Source: Hyphococcus sp. (GTDB lineage Bacteria; Pseudomonadota; Alphaproteobacteria; Caulobacterales; Parvularculaceae). Taken from it: DNA of 64,000 bases. This document shows, piece after piece, positions 19,724-27,987 of this stretch (its first letter is position 1; each line of letters starts with the position of its first letter). The DNA lies in contig JAJFFY010000055.1 of the NCBI GenBank assembly GCA_021776415.1, forward strand, positions 1 to 64,000, given 5' to 3'. Position numbers and translations under genes: made by a program. The notes under the pieces were generated by a model, which was not told the origin of the DNA, made no database searches, and was given only the letters and a program-made list of their open reading frames with translations.

Positions 19724-22102
19724 CTATTGCTGATTGAGAAGGTCGCGCACTTCGGTTTCAAATCGAAAATTCTCTCCGCCAACCTCCAACGCCTTGTTCA
19801 AATTGATCCGGCCAAGCTCCGTCTGGCCAGCGGCGATTTGCGTCGCACCCAGATGGTAGAGGATTTCTCCATTGCTCGCCGCCGCTGACGCTTTGGTTAG
19901 AAACTCCAGAGCGCTGTTATATTGACCGGCGCGGTAATGCGCCCAGCCAACCGTATCCTGAACTAGCGCATTTTCATCTTTCTCAAGCACGCGAGAGACC
20001 TCAAGAGTGCGCGCAATGCTCTTTTTATCCTTGCGTAGATCGCTCGACAGGCTGACAAAATTATTAGCGATAATCCGGTCTCCCGGGCGCGTTTCAATCA
20101 GGTCGCTATAGATTTCAAGCGCTTGCTCTAACTTACCGGAGGTCACCAGATAGTCGGCCTTAAAAAATTGCAGCGCAATGTTATCCGGCGCCCGTGAAAG
20201 ACCGTCCTCAATTAGTGCAATCGCTTTTTCACGCTCGCCTTTAGCGATATTGTACCGATAGAGAAGTTCAAACGCCTCGCCGCGGGACGGCTCAACATCG
20301 ACGGCTTCTAGCAGAACCGCCTCGCCAGCGGCGGCGTCGCCGCCGGCGCCATAAGTTCGAGCCAGAAGTATGCGGGCTGCGTAATTGTTTGCATCCGACG
20401 CAATAACATTTTGCAACACCTGTTCAGCTTCATCAACGCGGTCGGCCTTCAAATAGGCGGAAACAAGCATCGCCAATGGCCGGCTTTCCAGCGGCGCGTC
20501 TTTATTTTGCGCAGACAGCATATCGATGATTTGGCCGTATTCTCCAAGGCCGCTCAGCGCGACTGTGCGTATTTGACTTGCAAGATCATTTTCAGCGCTC
20601 ACATCAAGCGACTCGATAATAGACGCAACTTCATCAGCGCCCTGCCAATCCCGAATATCCAAACGCACTGCGGCGAGAAGTTTTAAATTATCTAAATCAC
20701 CAGAGAAAGCCGCAAGTGACTGCACCAATATATCTTCAGCGCGCCTCGCATCGCCGTGTCGGATTAAAAATTTCGCGTACGCATTGGCAATGCGCGCTTT
20801 TTTGCCGCTTGTCTCAAATGCTTTTGCAAGTTCGGCTCTGGCAAAGTCGATATTGTCCTGACGCTCAAACGCACTCGACATCAAAACCATCGCCTCAACC
20901 AGGTCTGGATTGTTGCTAAGCGCTGTGCGCAAATCGGCAACGCCGTTTTCAAACTTGCCTTCATCAAGCAGTAAACCCGCCCTACGGATTAACGCGTCGG
21001 TATTGTTGGCGTCAGCTTTAAGGATTTCATTGACGAGCGCTTCTGCCTTGTCGCGATCGCCATTACGTAAGTGCAAAAGCGTGAGCTTATTTTTTGCACG
21101 CAACTCCACAGCTGGCTCATCAGCCCCCATCAGCGGCTCTAGCGCCGTGATCGCCTTATCCAATGCGCCCCGATCATATAGCAGATCGACAAGCGCGAAC
21201 CGCAAATCCTGGTTTTTTGGAAACTCCTCAATGAATGCGCGAAGCCGGTTTTCAGCAGCGTCCGCACCATCTTTTGCGCTCACGATCCGCACGACGTCGA
21301 GTTTGGCGTCATTATTTTCAGGGTCCAGACCAACTAGGATTTCCATTTGTTCCTTGGCGGCCGCAAAATCCTTCCGCTTAATGAATTCCATTGCATAGGC
21401 GCGCCGATAGACCGGTTCCTCAGGGAAAAGCTCCGACAACCGCGCGAAGCCTGCAAGAACATCTTCGCTGCGATCAAGATTCGACAATATCTGGATGCGC
21501 AGGAGTTGCAGTACGGCAGCTTTAGGATCAATATTTAGTGCGCGATCAAGCTCGCCGATTGCGCCTTCCATATCGCCGTTCATGCCGCGCTCGGTCGCCA
21601 ATACAGTGGCCGCTTCGACATGCCCCGGTTGGACGGAGATTGCCTGACGCGCCAACTTAACGGCGCCCTCTGTATCACCAAGGCGCAACAGGATGCCGGA
21701 TTTCAATGCAGTGGCGTCGACAGAATTTGGGTCTAGCGTAAGCGCCGCTTCAGCAGATTCAAGCGCTGCGGTCTCGTCGCTGCCGATCAAATAGAGTTTA
21801 CCAAGCTGGATGTGAGCAAAGGTGTTGTCGGCGTCGAGCCGTATGATGCGCTGATACAGACCGAACATCGCTTTAAGGTTTTTTCGCCCTTCAGCAATCT
21901 CAGCCATGCCCATCAACGCCGGCACATAGGTTTCATCAATTTTCAATACATTTTGAAATTGAACATTCGCTTTTCCGTACTCGCCCTTTTCAAGAAATTC
22001 CTGCCCGCTGGCGTAATATTTCTCAATTTTGGCTTCCGGCGATGAGCAGGCTACTGAAAACATGCTGAGCGCGGCAATTGCTGCAATCTGGATATTGCGC
22101 AT
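19724..22102 (-). CDS. TPR-repeat lipoprotein (resembles PrsT-type EPS/PEP-CTERM-locus TPR lipoproteins)
   Basis: Signal peptide with lipobox MRNIQIAAIAALSMFSVACSS, then many TPR repeats along the whole length. Confidence 0.85.
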   Translation of the reverse strand: MRNIQIAAIAALSMFSVACSSPEAKIEKYYASGQEFLEKGEYGKANVQFQNVLKIDETYVPALMGMAEIAEGRKNLKAMFGLYQRIIRLDADNTFAHIQLGKLYLIGSDETAALESAEAALTLDPNSVDATALKSGILLRLGDTEGAVKLARQAISVQPGHVEAATVLATERGMNGDMEGAIGELDRALNIDPKAAVLQLLRIQILSNLDRSEDVLAGFARLSELFPEEPVYRRAYAMEFIKRKDFAAAKEQMEILVGLDPENNDAKLDVVRIVSAKDGADAAENRLRAFIEEFPKNQDLRFALVDLLYDRGALDKAITALEPLMGADEPAVELRAKNKLTLLHLRNGDRDKAEALVNEILKADANNTDALIRRAGLLLDEGKFENGVADLRTALSNNPDLVEAMVLMSSAFERQDNIDFARAELAKAFETSGKKARIANAYAKFLIRHGDARRAEDILVQSLAAFSGDLDNLKLLAAVRLDIRDWQGADEVASIIESLDVSAENDLASQIRTVALSGLGEYGQIIDMLSAQNKDAPLESRPLAMLVSAYLKADRVDEAEQVLQNVIASDANNYAARILLARTYGAGGDAAAGEAVLLEAVDVEPSRGEAFELLYRYNIAKGEREKAIALIEDGLSRAPDNIALQFFKADYLVTSGKLEQALEIYSDLIETRPGDRIIANNFVSLSSDLRKDKKSIARTLEVSRVLEKDENALVQDTVGWAHYRAGQYNSALEFLTKASAAASNGEILYHLGATQIAAGQTELGRINLNKALEVGGENFRFETEVRDLLNQQ

Positions 22103-22227
22103 AGATTTTCCACGCTGTGCAAAGCCGCGTTGTCGGCCGATTGTTGGCTGGTTCATTTCTCTAGGCATTTACTTCCCCCTAAACAGGTCAAAAACTTTTC
22201 GATCACTCAAATACATGGCGCCGCTAT

Positions 22228-23502
22228 TTATGCCGTAGCCGCGCGACCGGTATCCAAAATCCGTTCTTCCGCCGCCGCCGCACTATAATTCATAGCGTTC
22301 GCCCGCAGGATCGCTCGGTGGCGCGCTGTAGCGCCATCTACGTAAAGCCTCCTGCCGCCTCTGGCGACATGTTTTTCCAACATCAAGATCAGCCCAAGAA
22401 ATGACCGGTCGAATTGGGTCACCGCGGAAAAATCAAGCACGATATCGCTCCCGCTGGCGGCGGCGCTCCGAAACGCCTTGCGGGCTGCAGCAAGACTTGC
22501 CGTCGTAAACGCCCCGGAAAGGACAATGGCGGTCCGCGAGGCGTCGCGACGGATATCAGCCGTCGCAGCTGCTGCACCCCGGCTAGGCCCGCTAGACCAA
22601 TGGTGCAGCGCCAGCAATTGGGGCGCGAGACGACGTATAACGATCCCGACCAGGGCCGCGCCATCGCCCAAATAGCGCCGCCACAATGCCGGCTCTTCCT
22701 TGATCCGCCAGAGCCATTCAAGGCCCAGTTTTTTGACTATCTCTGGTGCGCGGTCGATCCCGCCGGCGGTGAAATCCACCACAGCGCCAAGATGTGCGAT
22801 CACCGGCGCATCTAATCGGTCCTTGTTGCGGTCAATCCAGGCCTGACCTTTCGCAGCGCCCAGCGCAACAACGACAAAATCCGGGCGCGCAACGTTAATC
22901 TCGGCGATAATTGCCGGCGCGCTCATGGTCTCGACGTCTCCAAATCCCGGATTGAGGCAGCCGACCGCCTCTACGCCGCTTTGTTCTTTGTTCAAGGCCT
23001 CAACTGCCGCCGCGCCCGCGCCATCGCGCCCGCCAAAGAAAAACACTCTTGTCTGGCGCGCGCCGAAACCCGGGCGCCGGCGCAAGGCTTCAAATATATC
23101 CGCACCCGCCACCCGCGACGGCGCCGGAACGCCCAGCATTCTCGCCATCGCAACCAGCGGCGCACCATCAATAAAACTAAGATCAGCGTTCAGAACTTCG
23201 CGCCGCGCGACGTCATCCCTCAAGACCCGCACAAGCCAGTTCACATTTGGCGTGACGAATGAAAGCTTGTGCCCGGTCCGCACCGCCGTATCGATCTCCG
23301 CAACCGCCCGGTCAACGGTAGCGGCGTCAACGGGAAGGCCCAACAAACACCAAACGTCACGGTCGAAATCATCGCGCGGGACAAGTTGCCTTGCCCGCCC
23401 GGCAGCGCCAACCGATCCTGGCTGCGGCTTGGATTGCGCGCCCGGGCCTTTTTCCGCAGCGGCGTTTTGCGCCGAAGAAGAGCTTGCCCGTAATCCTGCC
23501 AT
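22228..23502 (-). CDS. WecG/TagA/CpsF (GT26) glycosyltransferase fused to C-terminal STAS domain
   Basis: GT26: LSFVTPNVNWLVRVLRD, NADLSFIDGAPLVAMARMLG, RVAGADIFEAL, APVIAHLGAVVDFTAGGIDRAPEIVKKLGLEWLWRIKEEP; STAS-like: TAIVLSGAFTTASL...DIVLDFSAVTQFDRSFLGLILMLEKHVARGGRRLYVDG. Confidence 0.88.
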   Translation of the reverse strand: MAGLRASSSSAQNAAAEKGPGAQSKPQPGSVGAAGRARQLVPRDDFDRDVWCLLGLPVDAATVDRAVAEIDTAVRTGHKLSFVTPNVNWLVRVLRDDVARREVLNADLSFIDGAPLVAMARMLGVPAPSRVAGADIFEALRRRPGFGARQTRVFFFGGRDGAGAAAVEALNKEQSGVEAVGCLNPGFGDVETMSAPAIIAEINVARPDFVVVALGAAKGQAWIDRNKDRLDAPVIAHLGAVVDFTAGGIDRAPEIVKKLGLEWLWRIKEEPALWRRYLGDGAALVGIVIRRLAPQLLALHHWSSGPSRGAAAATADIRRDASRTAIVLSGAFTTASLAAARKAFRSAAASGSDIVLDFSAVTQFDRSFLGLILMLEKHVARGGRRLYVDGATARHRAILRANAMNYSAAAAEERILDTGRAATA

Positions 23503-24101
23503 AAAAGCGCGCCTTCTTTATTCTGGTTAACAAAAACAGCGTTCCAAACTGAACCCTGCGCCGGTATTAACAACCTCGCCGGGTCTTCTGGCCGGTATTG
23601 AGCAAGGCCCGGGCCAGCTTTCTCGATTGCCTGGCTGGGTCTTGGCCAGAGCCGGCCGTATAGAAAAATTCCCTGCATCGGCGCCAGCCGCTAGCGAGCT
23701 TAACCCTTAATACCGGCATTTTGGCGATTAAATTAACCTAAAGACAGGCCGGCGACAAAGACCAAACGCCTAATCGAGCCCTCAAAGACCGTCTTTCGCG
23801 GGGGAGTTGGCGTATTGCGCACGCCAATTGCGGCATTCCGTCAAGATATAAGCGGTTGCAGGCAATAGCGTCTGAATAGTATAATAAGCTGAATAACACA
23901 GCCAAACGAACAGCTTAGCTGTTGGTCAGCGCCGCTCGCTCGGGCATTTGTTAACCGGCCTAAAGCTTGCAACCAAAGTTTGCCTTTGCGGGGCAGCAGT
24001 TGGGGGCTTGATGTCTGGGCTTGCAACCGTGGCCTGCAGGACGAATAACCGCCACATTGGCGTAATAACTTTGCGTAAAGCTTGAATCGGGAAGTTCCAG
24101 A

Positions 24102-25721
24102 ATGGGCGACGAATTTTCACTTGAAGATGTGCTGATCATCCTGCAGCGGCGGTTTTGGTATTTCCTCATTCCGGTGCTGGTGATTGCACCGATCGGTATT
24201 TTAACGGTGATGTTGCTGCCGCCTAAATACACCGCAAAGGGCACGATCTTAGTTGAATCACAGCAGATCCCGACGGAATTTATCCGCTCAACGGTCAACG
24301 CTTACGCTCAAGAGCGCATCCAAACCATTCGCCAACGGGTGATGACGCGCAACCGGCTGTTGCAGGTTGCTGATAAATACACGGTGTTTCCGCGAACCAC
24401 ACGGCTTTCTGAAAGTGAGCGCGTTGCTCTGATGCGAGACGGCCTCAACGTATCCCTGATTACCATCGACCGGGGGCGGCGCTCGGCGAAGGATGGCACG
24501 ATTGCCTTCACCGTTTCCTATACCGACCGTGACCCGGCCAAGGCATATCTGGTCGCAAACGAATTCATGACGCTTTTCCTCAGCGAAGATGTCCGCTCAC
24601 GTACTGCCGGCGCCTCCAATACAACGGAATTTTTTGAGCGAGAAGCCGCCAAGCTACGTGCGGAAGTCAGTGCAATTGAAAGCCGGATCTCGAATTTCAA
24701 AGTTGAAAATGCCGATGCATTACCGGAACATCTCAATATGCATCTCGATATACTTGAGCGCACAACGCGTGAATTAAGCGGCGCCCTGCGATCAATCGAA
24801 TCCTTGGAAGAAGAAAAACGGTTTTTGGAAACGCAACTGGTCTCCAATGTCCGTCCCGAAAATGGGTTGTCGCAAGAATTATTGCGCCTGGAGAGCGAGC
24901 TGGCGCGGCTGCGCGGCACCTACCTTGACACTTATCCCGAAATTCAAGCCAAGCGCGACGAGATCGCCGCTATAAAACGCCAGATGGCGCCGAGTGCGGA
25001 AATTCAGCGATTGCGCACCGCGCTGCGCGACGCCGAAGCTGAGCTGTTTTCATCCGAGCGAACCGATGACCCCAACGCCGATGATATCGCCGCTGCAGAA
25101 GCCGCGGTCGAGAACGCACGCGACGCACTCAGTCAAAAAATCTCGCGCGACACCCGCAACGGAGCGACGGACATTTCCGGCGTGCAAATGGAAGGCCGGC
25201 TCGCGATCATTGAAAACCGTATCCGCATGCTGGATCGATCCGCAGAAGGGCTGCGCGCTCAGATACAAAATTATGAGGAGCGTATCGGCAAAACCCCGGC
25301 GGTCGAGCGCGACCTGGCCGGCCTGACGCGCGATTACGAAAACACATTCCGGGAGTACCAGGAAGTTCGAGGCAAACAACAGGACGCCCAGCTTGCCGAA
25401 AACCTTGAGGAAAACCGGCAGGCGGAAAAGTTTTCCATTCTTGAGCCAGCACTGCGGCCGGACCGGCCGACCAGCCCCGACCGCATAAAACTCAGTATTC
25501 TTGCTATTTTTGCATCGCTCGCCGCCGGCGGCGGTATTGGGCTTGCCGCTGAATTATTGCTTTCCACCGTCCGCGGCCGCAATCATGTGGCTGGCCTGGT
25601 CGACGAACATCCCATCGCCGTCATTCCTTATATACCTGGCAACAAGGACAAAAGGCCGCCTCTTTTTTCGTTGTTCAGGCTCCGCAAGATGAATGTCGAT
25701 AACGCGCCAGAAGCGGCTTAA
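24102..25721 (+). CDS. Wzz/GumC-type polysaccharide chain-length determinant / co-polymerase
   Basis: N- and C-terminal TM segments, Wzz N-term (EDVLIILQRRFWYFLIPVLVIAPIGILTVMLLPPKY), long coiled coil, P-rich C-terminal motif LEPALRPDRPTSPDRIK. Confidence 0.92.
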   Translation: MGDEFSLEDVLIILQRRFWYFLIPVLVIAPIGILTVMLLPPKYTAKGTILVESQQIPTEFIRSTVNAYAQERIQTIRQRVMTRNRLLQVADKYTVFPRTTRLSESERVALMRDGLNVSLITIDRGRRSAKDGTIAFTVSYTDRDPAKAYLVANEFMTLFLSEDVRSRTAGASNTTEFFEREAAKLRAEVSAIESRISNFKVENADALPEHLNMHLDILERTTRELSGALRSIESLEEEKRFLETQLVSNVRPENGLSQELLRLESELARLRGTYLDTYPEIQAKRDEIAAIKRQMAPSAEIQRLRTALRDAEAELFSSERTDDPNADDIAAAEAAVENARDALSQKISRDTRNGATDISGVQMEGRLAIIENRIRMLDRSAEGLRAQIQNYEERIGKTPAVERDLAGLTRDYENTFREYQEVRGKQQDAQLAENLEENRQAEKFSILEPALRPDRPTSPDRIKLSILAIFASLAAGGGIGLAAELLLSTVRGRNHVAGLVDEHPIAVIPYIPGNKDKRPPLFSLFRLRKMNVDNAPEAA

Positions 25722-25734
25722 ACATTTCCGATTA

Positions 25735-25790
25735 GGGCACTTCCCGAAAAGTGAAAACCGGATTTCGGATAAAGAAGAGCACAGAACAAA
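25735..25790. repeat. Dispersed intergenic repeat, copy A (CGAAAAGTGAAAACCGGATTTCGGATAAAG)
   Basis: Shares the cgaaaagtg(g)gaaccgg-ttcg core with 63650-63690 and more weakly with 39742-39785. Confidence 0.65.
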
Positions 25791-25793
25791 GGA

Positions 25794-25836
25794 CTAGAGC
25801 ATTACCGCAATTCAAGAAAAGATGGAAATGCTCTAG
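25794..25836. repeat. Inverted repeat CTAGAGCATT-N23-AATGCTCTAG
   Basis: Perfect 10-bp arms between the Wzz-like gene and the BY-kinase-like gene, ending 9 nt before the ATG. Confidence 0.85.
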
Positions 25837-25845
25837 GTTGGTATC

Positions 25846-26670
25846 ATGGATCGCATAAGACAAGCAGTAACGCGCGCACGCAGCGGCGCAAAACAAACCG
25901 CCACGTCGACCGCGGCAAAACACCCGCAGGGTCCGCGATTTGCACACCAAGGCGCTGGCGGCGATCATCCGCTAGCGGAAGATCGGTTCGCATCGGCGGC
26001 ATGCAATTTTGACCAGTTCGGCGCCCATCGCATCATCTCTAATGAACAAGATCCGGTTCTCAACGCCTATCGGGTTCTTCGCACCCGTGTTCTGCAGAGA
26101 ATGGATACTGCAGGCTGGAAGACGATCGCCGTTGTCTCCCCCGGCGCCGGCGCCGGCAAAACCGTTACTGCAATCAATCTGGCGATTGCCATCGGCGCAA
26201 AGACAGGCGCGCATCCGGTGCTCGTCGATCTAGATTTTTACCGCCCCAGCGTCTCGCGATATCTCGGGTTTCGCGAGCCTCCTTCCCTGCTCGATTTTTT
26301 TGAAGGCAAGCGCGAGCTTGACGAGGTCACGGTTCGCCCGGACCTTAACGATTTGCTGGTGATTCCAAATGAGCGCGTGACCCGCAGAGGCGCGGAGTTC
26401 TTAACCTCCGAACGGGCCGACCAACTCATCCATACGGCCGTCAATGATTACAAATCGCGCACCGTGATTTTCGATATGTCGCCGCTGCTCGGCTGTGACG
26501 ACACCCTCGCCTTCCTACCCAAAGTCGATTGCGTACTACTTGTCGCAGCAAGCGGCCAGACCCGGGTATCGGAATTGAAGGAAGCAAAGCGCATCCTCGC
26601 CAAGACCAACGTGATCGGCACGGTCTTGAACAAGTCGCCGCGGGCGCTGATGGCCAACCAATATTATTAA
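25846..26670 (+). CDS. BY-kinase-like (CpsD/HfsB-type) capsular exopolysaccharide family ATPase
   Basis: Walker A SPGAGAGKTVTAINLA, Walker A' VLVDLDFYRPSV, Walker B RTVIFDMSP; C-terminal NQYY. Confidence 0.88.
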   Translation: MDRIRQAVTRARSGAKQTATSTAAKHPQGPRFAHQGAGGDHPLAEDRFASAACNFDQFGAHRIISNEQDPVLNAYRVLRTRVLQRMDTAGWKTIAVVSPGAGAGKTVTAINLAIAIGAKTGAHPVLVDLDFYRPSVSRYLGFREPPSLLDFFEGKRELDEVTVRPDLNDLLVIPNERVTRRGAEFLTSERADQLIHTAVNDYKSRTVIFDMSPLLGCDDTLAFLPKVDCVLLVAASGQTRVSELKEAKRILAKTNVIGTVLNKSPRALMANQYY

Positions 26671-26889
26671 CCAAGCCTTTCCAAGGAAACGCAACAGCGC
26701 CTTAAAACTGACGACAAATGCCGCCCGCATGGGGGGCAAATGCAAAAAATTCTCAATAATTCTGGATTTGGCTGGTCAGGCTGCTTGATCCAGCCAGTAA
26801 ACCGCCCAGTATAATGAATGGTGAAGATTATATTCACCGAATTGTCAGCGTTTTATTGTAATAGGGCCGCTGCTTAACATCAGGCGGAT

Positions 26890-27987
26890 ATGCAAGTTTC
26901 ACAGTCAGTCAAGTTCGCGGCGCTCATTGCCGTGGTGACCACTCTCTATTTCCTCGCCCGCGGGCTGTTTGGAGACGGGGGCGAAGCTGTCGATTCGGCT
27001 GCGCCTGCCCGCTTCACGGTGGTCACGCAGACCATATCGCCACAGACCTGGCGGGCGGAAATCGTCGTGCGCGGCCGCACCGCTGCGGAGCGCAAAGTTG
27101 TGGTTCGCGCAGAAATCTCCGGCGCGGTTGCGGCAACGCCAACGCCGGAAGGCGCTTCTGTTCACACAGGCGATGTGCTTTGCCAGATTGAGGTGAACGC
27201 GCGTCAGGCGGAGCTGGCCGAGGCCCGAGCCGCCTTCGATAAAGCACGCCTCGATTACAACGCTGCGGTAAAGCTTCATGAAGGCGGGTTTCGTTCTGAA
27301 ACCGCCGTTGCGGCGGCAAAAGCCGCGCTCGACCTGGCGGCCGCAGGCAAACAGCGCGCCGGCATTATCCTGTCAAAAACCAAAATCTCCGCACCATTTG
27401 ACGGCGTGTTTGACCGCCGCAATGTCGAGGTCGGTGATTTTTTGAGCGTCGGGGACGCTTGCGGCACGGTCATCCAGCGTTCACCGTTTCTGGTAATCGG
27501 CGCGGTGGCCGAAAAAGACGTTGCCAAGGTTTCCAAAGATGACCGCGGCGTTGCGCGTCTGGCGACCGGACAAACCATTGAAGGCGTCGTGCGGTTTATC
27601 GCCGCCGCCGCCGATCCGGCAACCCGCACTTTCACGGTAGAGCTGTTAGTTCCGAACGAAGACGGCGCCTTGCGCGATGGCGTCACTGCTGATTTTACTA
27701 TCTTCGCCAAAGAACGCGTCGCGCATCATATACCGCGGTCATCACTGACCTTGGCCGATGATGGCAGCCTCGGCGTTCGCACGCTTGGCCCCGACGGAGA
27801 CGTTCGCTTTACGTCTATCCGCCTTCTCGGCGAGGACCAAAGCGGCATTTGGGTTGCTGACCTTGATGACGCGGTCCAGCTGATTGTGCGCGGCCACGAT
27901 TTTGTCAGCGCCGGTCAGATCGTTGAGGCGGTTGATGTTCACAGCCTGAAAACGGGGCAAGGCCCGGATGCCGGGGCGACGCCATGA
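26890..27987 (+). CDS. RND efflux periplasmic adaptor (HlyD/MFP family)
   Basis: TM anchor, lipoyl-like and coiled-coil region, KISAPFDGVFDRRNVEVGDFLSVGDACGTV. Confidence 0.93.
   Translation: MQVSQSVKFAALIAVVTTLYFLARGLFGDGGEAVDSAAPARFTVVTQTISPQTWRAEIVVRGRTAAERKVVVRAEISGAVAATPTPEGASVHTGDVLCQIEVNARQAELAEARAAFDKARLDYNAAVKLHEGGFRSETAVAAAKAALDLAAAGKQRAGIILSKTKISAPFDGVFDRRNVEVGDFLSVGDACGTVIQRSPFLVIGAVAEKDVAKVSKDDRGVARLATGQTIEGVVRFIAAAADPATRTFTVELLVPNEDGALRDGVTADFTIFAKERVAHHIPRSSLTLADDGSLGVRTLGPDGDVRFTSIRLLGEDQSGIWVADLDDAVQLIVRGHDFVSAGQIVEAVDVHSLKTGQGPDAGATP

Noticed and set aside
15135-26670. Full exosortase/PEP-CTERM (XrtA) system
   Set aside because: An ExeA-like ATPase and a PrsT-like TPR lipoprotein are present, but no exosortase and no protein with a C-terminal PEP-CTERM (VPEP-TM-RR) motif was found in the window
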